From Aphrocallistes beatrix (taxonomy: Eukaryota > Porifera > Hexactinellida > Sceptrulophora > Aphrocallistidae), in assembly GCA_963281255.1 (NCBI GenBank), contig OY725496.1:2418001-2482000 (forward strand): DNA of 64,000 nt, given 5' to 3'. Made by a program: the position numbers and the translations under genes. Positions within the stretch are counted from its first letter, which is position 1. Each line of letters starts with the position of its first letter. Shown here in pieces: positions 1-10,976 of this stretch. The notes under the pieces were generated by a model. The model had not been told where the DNA came from. It did no database searches and was given only the letters and a program-made list of their open reading frames with translations.

Positions 1-2
1 GT

Positions 3-1890
3 TACTCGCCCACAAGAGGGAAAGTATTCTGCTTCGCTTGTAAGCTCCTATCACGAATAACTAGTTCATTCACCCAAGGATTTAATGACTGGAAGCATGC
101 TGACGAGAGAATTACTTACTTTACTTTTGTCATATCACCCAGGAGTTTGAAAACAAACGACAGTATTGACGCAAAGTGATAGAGCGTGCAGTATCTGTAA
201 TAACATTGCTTTGCGAACGGGAGACGAAGTCATTGGGTCTCCAAGTAATGGTAATTATCTAGGAGTGATGGAAGTCTTTGAAAATGCGATTCATTCCTTG
301 ATTAACACATCACCATGTTCGTTAACAAAGGAAGGGACCATACTTTATACTTGGCATCAACCATTTGCGAGGAATTGATTAGTTTAATGGGCAGTAAGGT
401 TCTTGATATAATTATCGAAGAACTAAAATCTGCGAAGTTTTATTTAGTGTCTGTCGATTCGACACCCGATGTTACACACTCAGATCAACTGACATCTATT
501 GTCTGCTATGTCCTACCGACTGGGCCTAAGGAAAGATTTCTGAGGTTTTTACCGATGATCGGTCATACTGGACAAGTGATAGCAGAAATGATACAAGCAT
601 TCTAGAAAAATATGGAATCCACATTAATAATTGGCATGGCCAATCATATGATAACGTATCAAATATGAGTGGAAAATATATTGGCCAAACTATCATCAAA
701 CAGCAGAGTCAATATGCGACATTTACACCATGTGCAGCTCATTCCCTCAATCTTGTGGGGAAAAGTTCCGCTAAATGTAGCCCGGTGGTTGTAAGATTAT
801 TTGACATTATACAAAAGTTAACCATTTTTTTCCAACATCTACTACGTATTCGATGGCGACTCTTTGTGAAAAACTTAAGCTCCTAAGCTTGTCTGTAGTA
901 AAGCGGCTTTCTGATACTGGTCCGCGAGATATGAAGCAGCGGAAGCCCTGCACAAAGGATACAATGCTTTATGTGAGTTATTACTATCTTTGGCGTCTGA
1001 TTTTGAACATAAGGTTGACTGTCGAAATGAAGCAAGTTCGATCCTTAAAAAACTTGGCGAATTAGATTTCGTCATTCTTCTTGTTTTTTGGAAAACAGTT
1101 TTAGAGCGCTTCCATCAAACTAATCTCTCCTTTCAATCAAGCACTTCAAATCTCAATGTCATGGTATCGCTACTCGAGTCCATTGTTGGATTTATTGAAA
1201 CTCAGAGAACCGAATTTGAACATTTTTATAAGCGGGGTATTATTCTGTGTGGACATAACCAGTACAACTCAGTGCTTAAGCGAGTCAGAGTGCCCAACCG
1301 TCGTTATGTTGATGTAGATGACGAAAGATGAAAATCGCAATATGTCGCCAATGGATAAGTTCAGACAAGACGAGTTTCAAGTTATCAATGATCAGTTGAT
1401 CAGTGACTTAAAATATCGCCTTGCAGCATATAAAGAAATCAGCTATACATTCGGATTCTTGTGAAACTACCATCTCTCTCTAATCAAATGATCAAACAAG
1501 CTGCAGGAAACATTACATGCTCATATCCCAACGACCTGGAACCTACGAATGAGAGTGAGCTTATTCAATTTACCAGATTGATCAGATTTTCGGTAGAGCT
1601 TCAAACAAGTGAAAAAAGTCAATAGAGCTGAAGATGTACCAATTCCTTCACACACAAAACCTCACACACGTTTTCTAACATAGAAATAGTTCTTCGAATA
1701 TATTTATCTCTGATAGATCAAATTGCAGTGGTGAGAGGTCTTTTTCGAAACTGAAACGTATCAAAAATTATATCAGAAATAGAATTGTACAAGATCGACT
1801 TAACAGTCTATCAATCATGAGTATTGAGAGTGATGCACTGAGACAACTAGACTTTTCACAGATAATTATAGATTTTAGTCATCTGAAGAT
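3..1890 (+). pseudogene. hAT transposase remnant (ZMYM1-like)
   Basis: A decayed transposase of the hAT superfamily, of the type annotated as zinc finger MYM-type protein 1-like, cut by the window start. In order I see a TTF-type zinc finger piece (GKVFCFACK near 15-45, GFNDWKHA near 78-101), the long middle domain (VSVDSTPDVTHSDQLT near 440-490, GHTGQVIAEM near 560-595), the SYDNVSNMSGKY motif near 640-680, PCAAHSLNLVG near 729-761, and the C-terminal dimerisation region (ERSFSKLKRIKNY near 1736-1775, RLNSLSIMSIES near 1798-1833). The reading frame shifts near 603, between about 886 and 990, and again after 1330; stops lie at about 1330 and 1470. The catalytic protein therefore cannot be made. 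No terminal repeats or target duplication were found at its right edge. Family assignment is by motif recognition and is confident. Confidence 0.85.
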
Positions 1891-2149
1891 TTTTTTTCTA
1901 TAAGTAATACATGAATAATTACGTAATTAAAATAATAAAATAATAATCTTGAATCTACGTACAATAGTTTTTATAGCACAAGAGATTAATGGTAATGAAT
2001 AATAATGCAATAATGATCACAAAGGACCCTGTAGGATTATATTCGGGGGGTATCCCTAAAGAACTCCTAAAGGCCCGTGGATGATGTTCACCCGGGGCCC
2101 AATATACTCATAATCCGAGTATTATGTAAGTCCCTATAATGGATGATGA
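1891..2149. other. No recognised gene
   Basis: AT-rich sequence right of the hAT remnant. A short GC-rich patch (about 2044-2095) stands out, but I could not match it to anything else in the window. No open frame or repeat end was recognised. Confidence 0.4.
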
Positions 2150-2240
2150 AAAAGCAGAAAATATGAAGAAAAGAGCCAATTTAGTACTATTTGTATGGAG
2201 AATAATATAGTGTACAAATACTTTTGTCCGGTTAGTGTAT
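2150..2240 (+). repeat. Right end of a Tc1-type MITE
   Basis: The stretch ending ACAAATACTTTTGTCCGG then TTAGTGTA matches the right end near 63115-63165 and resembles the inverted ends of the complete MITEs at 50015-50490 and 57488-57960. The left half is missing or unrecognisable. It abuts the TA-rich part of a family A copy. Confidence 0.6.
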
Positions 2241-2253
2241 ATATCTGTAACTA

Positions 2254-2896
2254 CAGGTATCTCTCACCGTTCGCGGGGGTTACGTTCCTGAGAATTCTCG
2301 CGAAAGACTAAATCGCGAACGGCAAGACGTTAGTTCAATGAGAATAGTGGGGTTACGTTCCTAGAATATAAAAACGACGCTAGAAACAGTTTGTTAAATA
2401 CGTTATTGATTCAATAGTTGAGCTGTAATACTGATACACAAACACTGGCACAAGTGAAATTGTGGTAATAAATGAAAGATATAGATCCCCTAGTAGCAAA
2501 CATAAGTACCATCCCTAAATAGTAAAGTCTAGCCTTTAGTACTAAACCTAAATTGTAGATACGTACAGTGGAATTCGCTTATTGGCCATAGCAACTCCCG
2601 TATTAGCAATATTGCTCTATTAGCAACCAATCTTCAGGTCCCAGGTGAAGATTTTGTGTTAATTCTGTTCTCTTATTAGCAAATTTGCGTATTAGCAACC
2701 ATTTGATGAGTAAACTCGAGTTGCTAATATGCGAATTCCACTGTATAAGGTTATGGACTTATGGCAGTGCATGAAACTACCGAAGAGAGTAACGAAAACC
2801 GCGAATAGTCGAGGGAACGAGTCGCGATTAGCAAAACAAGATTCAAAAAACTTCGAAACCGCGAATGGCAAACTCGCGAATAGCGAGAGCTGCCTG
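2254..2896. mobile_element. TA-flanked MITE, pogo-like ends
   Basis: Terminal inverted repeats begin CAGGTATCTCTCACCGTTCG on the left and, read on the minus strand, CAGGCAGCTCTCGCTATTCG on the right. TA lies on each side (2252-2253 and 2897-2898). It splits a family A copy. Other A copies read CTGTAACGAATTG where this one has CTGTAAC-TA...TA-ATTG, so the insertion point is visible. No transposase is present. CAG ends and TA duplication suggest a pogo/Tigger-type non-autonomous element; that assignment is inference. Confidence 0.7.
2566..2743. mobile_element. 178-bp TA-flanked MITE
   Basis: Inverted ends start CAGTGGAATTCGCTTATTGG and, from the right, CAGTGGAATTCGCATATTAG; TA at 2564-2565 and 2744-2745. 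It is nested inside the 2254-2896 element, giving three layers here. A second copy lies at 3322-3490 in the opposite orientation. Confidence 0.8.
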
Positions 2897-3264
2897 TAAT
2901 TGATTGAAGAAACTGCGAGGCACAGGAAGCTATTTTTTAGTGTATTGGAGTCTTTTGGCTATGGCTTCACTAAATTCTGACCTCATACGAAAAATATCTA
3001 CACATCATGGAATTATGACATCACCTTTTTATAATAAAATTTCAGTTTTTCACTATAATCCATTTTAAATGATAGAAGGCTGAAATTTTAATAGAATGTG
3101 TTTATTAATATCATTCGCATATGATACAACTATCATGAAAAGATGACGAAACTCGAGATTGAGAATCGACAATCAATATTATTAAGTAGTTTATGCATAA
3201 TTGCCGAATTTGAATGGTTCCAAAACAACATACTCAATGGATTCCCCATATATGACAGGAATAA

Positions 3265-3959
3265 TCCTTACTAGTATTAAAACTCGATTACTGTTTGTTT
3301 GTTTGTATATATATATATATACAGTGGAATTCACTTATTAGCAACTCGAGTTTTGCTCACAAAATGGTTGCTAATACGCGAAGTTGCGGGAACAGCATTA
3401 ATACAAAATCTTCACCTGGGACCTGAAAATTGGTTGCTAATAGAGCAATATTGCTAATAAGGGATAGTTGTTAATAAGCAAATTCCACTGTATCTCCGTA
3501 ACGAATTGATTGAAGAAACTGCCTGGCGCAGAAAGCTGATATTTGGCATGCAAGAGTCTTTTGGCTATGGCTCCAATAAGTTCTGAGTTCAGACGAAAAT
3601 GTCGACTCATCATGGAATTATGACGTCATTGTCACCTTTTATATAATCAGAAATTTCAGTTTTTCGACTATAACTCAGTTATTTTAGGTGATAGAAGGCT
3701 GACATTTTAATAGAATGTGTATATTAATATACTTCACATTGATGCAACTATCATCAAAAATGATGACTCATCACTGCTATGACGTCATGATTACGCATCA
3801 AAATTCTAAAAAATGGCAAATTTGGTGATTTTTCGTGCGATATCGATTATAACAGTAGCAGAAGCGTATTTAGGGATGCGACCCCAGGGGCCCACAGGGC
3901 GCTCCAGCGGACACAAAGTGTCCACCAGCCGTGCAGCGCATACAAGCGAAGCGCACTTG
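3265..3959 (+). mobile_element. Family A Helitron-like copy with MITE inside
   Basis: A full-length copy. It starts TCCTTACTAGTATTAAAACT after an A and ends with the GC-rich tail GCGAAGCGCACTTG before a T. The tail holds a GGACACAAAGTGTCC hairpin close to the end. A 169-bp MITE sits in its TA-rich leader (3322-3490). No protein is encoded, so it is a non-autonomous element. Confidence 0.7.
3322..3490. mobile_element. 169-bp TA-flanked MITE, second copy
   Basis: Ends CAGTGGAATTCACTTATTAG and, from the right, CAGTGGAATTTGCTTATTAA; TA at 3320-3321 and 3491-3492. Same family as 2566-2743, reversed. It is inserted in the (TA)n run of the surrounding family A copy. Confidence 0.85.
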
Positions 3960-4339
3960 TATTAAATAATAAATAAATCTAAACATCTTTAGGACGTACA
4001 TTCTAACACGAAACTTTACAATTTTAGATTCAATATTTTGGATCGTGCCTTTTATTAACGGAAAATCGAGATGATTTTGTTATATTTATATATCTACTAA
4101 AGTTCGTAATTTTTCTTTTACTTCCAGATGCAATGACCAGATCACATATTTTGTGAATTTGATTTGGTGAATTTTTGACACAAAATCGGGTTCAAATGTT
4201 ACAAATTCAGAATAACAGAATCTTTCTGCTTCTTCTATACTCTGTGAAATTTTGACTATCATTCTTTTTTTAGTACGGCCCAAAATTTTCTATAGGATTT
4301 ATATCCATACCATTTGGAGGGCATTATATGCATCTAACT
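3960..4339. other. No recognised gene
   Basis: AT-rich intergenic sequence. A 65-codon minus-strand open frame (4086-4283) has no recognisable motif and is probably chance. Confidence 0.4.
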
Positions 4340-4885
4340 CAGTATGTATCATTATAAGAAATCGAAAGCTTCGAATAAGGGTCTTAGTAACTGACACAAT
4401 CATATTACCCCCTTGTGAAATTTCAAAATATCACTTCCCTCTTCAATGGCGTAGAGAGGATCTTCTATTTGTGGGGCCTAGCAGCTAGCTGGGGATCTGG
4501 GGGGCGCTGTAAGCCTCTAGATGGGATCCAGAACTTTACATTTGTTTTATAATTTTCCCAGAATCTTCTAATTTTGTTTTCTAGAAATATATAATAACTC
4601 CAAAGACAGCCCCTCTCATAGGCGTGATTAGGTTCTTATGATCACTGGGTGACCATATACCTGCAGGGTGGGTATGCTCTATGATTTTGCATTATACTAA
4701 ATTGGTCAATAATGACTCCTGAGCGAGTGAACCAAACCAATAAGGAAATCTAGGGTATAGGCCCCATCAATTTCTAAAATTTTAGTAACAATTACAGATT
4801 TTACGGTAAATAACAAGTGAAATAATTATGTATAAGTGCAGGTTATAGACTAATAGCGTTGGATACTGAACAAATTCCTTTTTTA
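4340..4885 (+). repeat. Unclassified dispersed repeat C, copy 1
   Basis: Shares a long collinear match with the minus strand of about 20275-20735. Common landmarks are GGGGCCTAGCAGCTAGC (4472-4488), GACAGCCCCTCTCATAGGCG, ATCACTGGGTGACCATA, and a tail with CTAATAGCGTTGGATA. No terminal repeats, tail or protein were recognised, so the class is unknown. Confidence 0.65.
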
Positions 4886-4984
4886 CATTGGTCACATTTT
4901 GTAAAGATCTACGCAATTTTAGTCTTACTCAATTTGGCAAATAATTTTTCTACAAATCTCCGAAATTCCCCCACCTCTGGTTAA

Positions 4985-7970
4985 GGATACCGCCCTCGAA
5001 AAACAATATGATTTGGATTACAGCTTACGATGAAAGTAGAGCTATAAGAGATGTTAAGGTGGGCAGGTATCTGCGTAAAGAAATACTTGGATATTCCTAA
5101 CCGTTTTTGAATCTTATTTCTAGTTTTTGAAGGACAGTGTTTTTTCGTTTATCGCTAGCACATCTTAATGGTAGAAATCAGGCCACTCAATAAAATTTTT
5201 AGGACATACCAAGGAAACAAATGCTTCCAAAATCGAATCATATATAGTCAATCATATTTGCCACTTCATAGGACCAAAACAAAGTTAAAATGACAAAAAT
5301 TGTAAATTTTATAGGTATCCGAAAAAAAGGGCCAAAAAGGGTGAAAAACGTCTGTTTTATCGGGAAATCAGGAATAAAATCACCGAGTTATAAGATATCA
5401 AAAATAAAGTGGTCCTACGTTCATCGCCTAATGATATGGAACAATTCTTGATATTTTCAAACCTCTATCTCAAACCAATTTTGACTTATAATTCAGTAAA
5501 GACGGTCAATTTTAAAATTTTAAAGTCCCGAGATATAGAAATTTTAATTTTAGATGCTAAGGTTGGCCTTTCCTATAATAGCTAACTTTTGCAACTTTCA
5601 ACCGATTCATTTAATTTTTTCAGGGCAGATTTGAATCGCAGAGTTATCTACAAAACTGCATTAATAATCGATATAATTCAACAGATAAAATTTTTTTAAA
5701 ATAAATGGTTAATTTACAAGGAAGAAATAGGACACAATATGCTGACAACCCTTTAGAAACTTTCCAAATTCGTTCATAACTCGATGATTTAACGAATGAA
5801 CAGACAGACTTTTGAAATTTTGAAAATTGTTAAAAATTCACACCAAAACACCCGAGGAATTATATTTTTAGCAATTTTGTCACTATTTTTTTCATAATTC
5901 ACTTCTTACTCGTAATATCAAAAATCTGTCCGTTCATTATGTCATACTCTTCGAGATCTATCAAGAATCGTTGAGTTTTCGCTCCTATGTGTAATTTAGA
6001 AAAAGTTATCACCTTTATAATTGCTGAAAAAAAGTGTCAGAAATAGGATTTAGGAAATATTTATATATTTCCATTAATTTTAACTACTTTAGAATAATAA
6101 ATAACATGCAAATATCTTTATTCGACAACTTATAGCATTAATTAACTTCAAAATATGGTATATCAAAATTTTTAAAATCAAGTGTGAAAAACTGGTCATT
6201 GATGACTGGCCACCCAAAAATAACATCGGGTCCCACATTGAATTTCCAGCAATTTGATATATATATTGACCATATTTGGAGAATTTTTGGTTGTCCGTGT
6301 CTAGAAACGGCAAGAAATTTTTTCACATTCCTGGCCGTTGCTAGGAACCCGTAGCCAAAAGTCTTCTCCTAATGTGTCCAATAAATATATCAAATTGCTG
6401 GAAATTTAGTGCTGAGCACGAATTTAGCATTAAAATGATGATCTGACATGGTTCAAAGAAGTTATGGATATGAGATATTTCGCTTCAAAAATGTTTTGGG
6501 CTTCACCAGGTGGTACAAATGGCTTTAAGTGGCGAAATATTAGCCTTGAAATTCTAAAATCGAAAATAATGTTTAGAACCACTTTAGGGATCTAAAAATG
6601 ATTAAACAGAACTTTTGGCAAATTTTAGATAAAAAACAAAATGCCTATAGGAAAGGCCAACCTTAAGAACAATGTGAAATGTGTTAATAAAAATGAATAA
6701 AAGCATTCACAGACATTTAATCTAGTTTATACTGCTGATTTAGGTATATTCGAACCAAATATTCACATAAAATAGCAAGAGTACACTGAAAATCTACAAA
6801 TTTCTTTGAGGCCCCTAACCCCGAATATTTTGAGATAATTGGGAATAATAATTCATATTCCTAGCACTACGAAGTATAATCTATCAGTTAGAATGAATAA
6901 AGAGCTTCCAAAAAGTATACTAGGAAGTTAAAGAGAAACTCTACGACTTTTAGTTTCCAAGTTAGGAATTCCGAAAATGCTACGTCATCATATGACAAAA
7001 ATCTAAAACATACATTCCATAGGATGTAGTCCTATTATTATCAATGAATCATATATTTACCCTCATAAAAAGTATATTAGGATGTGAGAACTAAGAATTT
7101 GAGCATATATCTACAGAGAGAGTGATATCTCTTTTTGGACCTTAAATGAGGGTTTGTGACCGAATCTGGGAGGTCCAAGGCCAGAACTTTCAAAATAATT
7201 ATCAAAAGTTCTTCAATTTTTCTGCACACATTATTAACATAATAGCCACATTTGGATACATATTAAATAATTAGATTCCCCATTTTCTAATATATTCTTA
7301 AGTTCCACATATAATTTGTATCACAACCAAATCAATGATAAGTCGAGAAATAGTTATTTTTTGACAAAGGATTGTTTGAGGAACCTATATATTTTCGCAT
7401 ATATCCTTTTATTTAAGAGTATAATATATTATATATCTTCAATAGTTTTTAAGATATGACATCGGCCTCTTTCGGGACCATAGAGATATTATGCCCGAAC
7501 TTTACCTACAGTAAGCGAAATATCACGAACAAATGGTCGGATCCGAACAAATTTTTTTTGAAACGATCTGAATTTTATTTCTGATCCAGTGATCGCTAAA
7601 TATCTGTAATCAAACAGGCGATTTCCCGAGCATTACATAAATGAACTCCCTTATAGAGCTATTTTGTTTGGATTTTATTTGGCCATTATTCTAAATCTTT
7701 GTGTTATAAATCTTGCAAAAACAATGTTAAGGTCCATATCATTAAAAAATTATCAAATAGGTTAAAAACTAATTGGTGAATGCGTCAAAAATTCCAATAA
7801 TTTTTCAATTCTTAGTAACGCTAAACTTTAGGGGGTTAACTCATAAAAATCAAAATAAATACCGTCCAACTAGTACTATCAGATGCTAGACCGCTCAGTA
7901 GTACAATGAAATTAACAAAAAGAAAATGTCAGTTTTTTACGCCAAGCAAAGTTTTTCGAGGGCGGTATCC
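4985..7970 (+). mobile_element. Family E element, TTAA-flanked
   Basis: Inverted ends GGATACCGCCCTCGAAAAA and, at the right, TTTTTCGAGGGCGGTATCC; TTAA at 4981-4984 and 7971-7974. It is 2986 bp long, of which 5561-6662 is an inserted family G element, so the element itself is about 1.9 kb like the copies at 11580-13518 and 36142-38028. No coding sequence survives or was recognised. TTAA duplication is known for piggyBac and Kolobok transposons. The GG ends do not look like typical piggyBac ends, so a Kolobok-like origin is possible; this is inference. Confidence 0.8.
5561..6662 (+). mobile_element. Family G element inside family E
   Basis: Ends GGTTGGCCTTTCCTATAATA and ATAGGAAAGGCCAACC, flanked by CTAA (5557-5560, a decayed TTAA) and TTAA (6663-6666). 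The uninterrupted target is seen in other E copies as GTTAAGAAGAATG (near 12170) and GTTAAGAACAATG (near 31570). A palindrome fills the interior at about 6225-6415: TTTCCAGCAATTTGATATAT pairs with its complement around TTGCTAGG. No protein. Confidence 0.8.
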
Positions 7971-7974
7971 TTAA

Positions 7975-8184
7975 GAACTTTACGAAAACCGCATGCTTTT
8001 TATTGTTTGCCGCACAGAGATATATATTCAATCCCTGAGTGATTTGAAATTTAATGGCTAAGCTTTTGACTGATATACGAGGATTGTTTCCCAGCGTTAA
8101 AGATAGAGAAATTTGTTATTTTTCAACATTTAAAATGTGGTTTCCTGCCCTTTCACGATGCTCCTAACTTCGAGATCTGATAAT
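7975..8184. other. No recognised gene
   Basis: Unassigned sequence between the family E element and the short open frame at 8185-8304. No repeat end recognised. Confidence 0.35.
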
Positions 8185-8304
8185 TTAGATTTTACTATGT
8201 AAACAGTCTTCAATGAATCCAACAACGCTGGCAACAATTTCTTTTGGAGTTGATATTTTCAGTTTTAACAACTCGGATACCTCTTCATGCATGTTGTTTT
8301 GCAT
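8185..8304 (-). CDS. Possible terminal exon, 39 codons
   Basis: A short minus-strand frame (MQNNMHEEVSELLKLKISTP...) ends in TAA and is preceded upstream by GGATAG, which could be a splice acceptor. The protein composition (alternating Leu/Ile/Val and Lys/Glu) looks coding rather than random, and the stretch lies outside the repeats that fill the area. I do not recognise the family. It lies downstream of the ESCO exon on the same strand, but it does not resemble the ESCO acetyltransferase C-terminus. A chance frame is quite possible. Confidence 0.2.
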   Translation of the reverse strand: MQNNMHEEVSELLKLKISTPKEIVASVVGFIEDCLHSKI

Positions 8305-8504
8305 TCTCTATCCAAAATAATCAAGTATGAGAGGTGAGCACCAAAGAGTTCTATACTAATTGGCAATATTAGCAATGATGAAGCTACAAAAATTAAGAAA
8401 AAGTTCGTAAAATTAAATCAAAAATACAAAATGAACAATTTATTGTCTATATTGTGTTTCATGTTCAACCAGCTGTCTTCTTGCATGATTGCAGTTTATA
8501 TTAA

Positions 8505-9521
8505 ACAAGCGGGCTTCGCTTGCTTGCGCTGCGCGGCTGGCGGACAATTTGTATCCGCCGGAGGCTCTTGGGGTCATACTCATTCATTAAATACGCCTGT
8601 CCTACTGTTCTAATCGATATCGCTCGAAAAAGCACCAAATTTGTCAATTTTAAAATTTCAATGCGTAATGATGACGTCATAACATAGTGATGAGTAATCA
8701 TCTTTGGATGAGAGTTTAATCATATGTGAGATGAATTAATATACGCATCATATTAAAATTTCAGGCTTCTTTCACCTAAAATGGCTGAGTTATGTTCGAA
8801 AAACTGAAATTTCAAATTGTAAAAAGGTGACAATGACGTCATAATCCATGATGTCTACATTTTGGTCTGAATTCAGAACTTAGTGTAGCCATAGCTAAAA
8901 GACTCCCACATGTCAAAATTAAGCTTTTTTTTGTGCCTGGCAGTTTCTTCAATCAATTCGTTATAGATATAAATACGTGTATATGTATCTGTAACGAATT
9001 GATTGAAGAAACTGCCAAGCACAGAAAGCTGATTTTTGGCATGTGGGGGTCTTTTGGCTATGGCTCTAGTAAGTTCTGAGTTCAGACCAGAATGTCTACT
9101 CATCATGGAATTATGACGTCATTGTCACCTTTTTTTATAACTAGAAATTTCAGTTTTTCAACTATAACTCAGCCTTTTTGGGTGTTAGAGGGCTGAGATT
9201 TTAATAGAATGTGTATATTAATATCTCTCACATATGATGCCACTATCATAACAAAATGATGACTCATCACTTTGTTATGACATCATCATTACGCATCAAA
9301 ATTTAACAAATTGACAAATTTGGTGATTTTTCGTGCGATATCGATTATATCAGTAGGACAGACGTATTTAGAGATGTGATCTTCCCTAATAATTAATCAA
9401 TGTGACCCCAGCCGCCCACACGGCGCCTCCGGCGGACACAGTGTTCGCCAGCCGCGCTGCGCAAGCAAGCGAAGCGCGCTTACACATATATCAACATTAA
9501 TCGAGTTCTAATAGTAAGGAT
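8505..9521 (-). mobile_element. Family A copy with a second A copy inside
   Basis: Read on the minus strand, a copy starts TCCTTACTATTAGAACTCG after A (9521) and ends CGAAGCCCGCTTG before T (8506). Its TA/TG-rich leader is split by a second copy in the opposite orientation (about 8985-9480), which has the GC-rich 3' hairpin but lacks its own 5' terminus. The result is a head-to-head pair with two GC-rich hairpins facing outwards. It lies just downstream of the ESCO exon, possibly in its first intron. Confidence 0.7.
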
Positions 9522-9696
9522 AATTTGAAAATTGCAAATAATTTCGAATCAGAGAGTACTTCGGTTATTTACTTTTTCTATTCAAATATTGACGTCGTTA
9601 TCCGAGGTCTACTCTATTTGATAAAATAACAAATGATGATAATTTGATCTGTATAGTGGTTAGTAACAATTAAAATTATCAAGTGAAATAACATAC

Positions 9697-10248
9697 CAAG
9701 TTTTTATGCCGCAAAATAAAAATATAGAGTTGCATACTTGTAGATTCAAAATCAAATTCAGTCTTTACGAAACCATGTTCATTTTGCAAATATGCCCATA
9801 GATGTTTAGCACGTACAATCAAATGATTGCTACTGCATGATTTGATTCTTATAATCTTCACATTGGGATTTAAAACCACAGCATCTTCATTGGCATATTT
9901 TAGGTAGAAAAGAGATGTTGGGCAAGGATCATATGAATGGTATAATTTGTGAGAACGAATGTCATCACTGTTAGTCAGGCTATAAGTCATTCCGCAAATA
10001 GCGCATACACAGAAAGAAGATTTGGATTGACCATAATCAAGGCACATTTGAGAAAATGAAATGCATTTCGAACTATTAGCAAGAATATGAGTATTCAGAG
10101 ATTGACTTTTGTATTGTCGCTGTTTAGTCTTTGTACGTCTTTGAACTTTCAATAAATTCCCAAATTGAAGATGAGATTGTTTGAAACGTTTATGATGATC
10201 AAAATCAAGTGACAAGCACTCACATTTTTTATTTGGATATAAATCCAT
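9697..10248 (-). CDS. ESCO/Eco1-type cohesin acetyltransferase, 5' exon
   Basis: Encodes the start of an N-acetyltransferase of the ESCO1/ESCO2/Eco1 family, nuclear enzymes that acetylate the SMC3 subunit of cohesin and so establish sister-chromatid cohesion. The 189-residue open frame begins with a basic region. It then carries the family's C2H2 zinc finger: QMCLDYGQ at residues 67-74, Cys82 and Cys85 (CAIC), His100 and His104. After it come the first strands of the acetyltransferase domain (LWAYLQNEHGF 150-160, LYIFILRHKNL 174-184). Coding similarity stops at the last triplet before GTATGT, a good splice donor, so the exon probably ends at 9697 and the final residues of the open frame are intron. 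The acetyl-CoA-binding core and C-terminus are not seen downstream as far as the window allows, so this is a gene fragment or a gene with distant exons. The start codon at 10248 is the first ATG and is not proven. Confidence 0.7.
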
Positions 10249-10614
10249 TTATCTAATCTATCGATAATATCTACCAAGTAAATAAAATGTATAATCTTTT
10301 TTATAAATCTTTCGTCTTATAAACGCCACCAAGGTCAATTTGGAGATTTTAATTTTTTTGGCATATTTTTATTGACATTTCAATCAGGGGGGGACCTTAT
10401 TCACTAAACTTCTTAACTTAAGTTTTGCTTAACTTTAAGCAAAAACTAAGTATTTGCACAAACTTAAGCAAAACTTAAGTTAAACTTAAGTTTTGCTTAA
10501 GTTGGTATTCAATAAGCAAAACTTAAGCAAAATCTAAGTATTTGTTTAACTTTAAGCAAAAACTAAGTATTTGCTTAAACTTAAACAAATATTTAGTTTT
10601 TAACTTAATTGCAC

Positions 10615-10700
10615 TACCTGCCCACGCTAAACATCTTATATATCTCTATTCTTGATATATGCTGTAAGCCAAACCTATGGATTTTTCACGGGCGGTATCC
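10615..10700 (-). repeat. Family E terminal fragment
   Basis: Ends with GGGCGGTATCC followed by TTAA (10701-10704), preceded by the E 5' region in reverse. Only about 85 bp remain. Confidence 0.65.
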
Positions 10701-10976
10701 TTAACTTGAAAAACAGCTAAGAATTTGCTTGCTTTACAAAAATGTCAAGAATTTAATACTTTTGAATTATCCAAATACTGTAATCACTATCAAGTTCAAT
10801 GGTTAAATTATATGAACAATAGTCCTATTAAATAGTTATAAATTTCTGAAGAAATAGTTGTAAAATAATAATTCCAGTGCTGAGCATGAGGATTTCCAGC
10901 AATTTGATATATATATTGACCATATTTGGAAACATTTTTGTATGACCTTGCCTAGCAACGGCCAGGAATTTTTTAA

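Larger units (their letters stand above)
2241..3165 (+). repeat. Family A (Helitron-like) fragment, interrupted
   Basis: ATATCTGTAAC at 2241-2251 continues after 2898 with ATTGATTGAAGAAACTG, the inner part of family A. The copy runs on through the shared text about 'TCTTTTGGCTATGGC' and 'ATTTTAATAGAATGTG' until about 3165, where similarity ends without the GC-rich 3' hairpin. A TA-flanked element (2254-2896) splits it. Confidence 0.7.

Noticed and set aside
4440-4500. CAATGGCGTAG near 4443 as a hAT end
   Set aside because: Repeat C copy 2 lacks these bases at the matching place, and no right end or 8-bp duplication was found.
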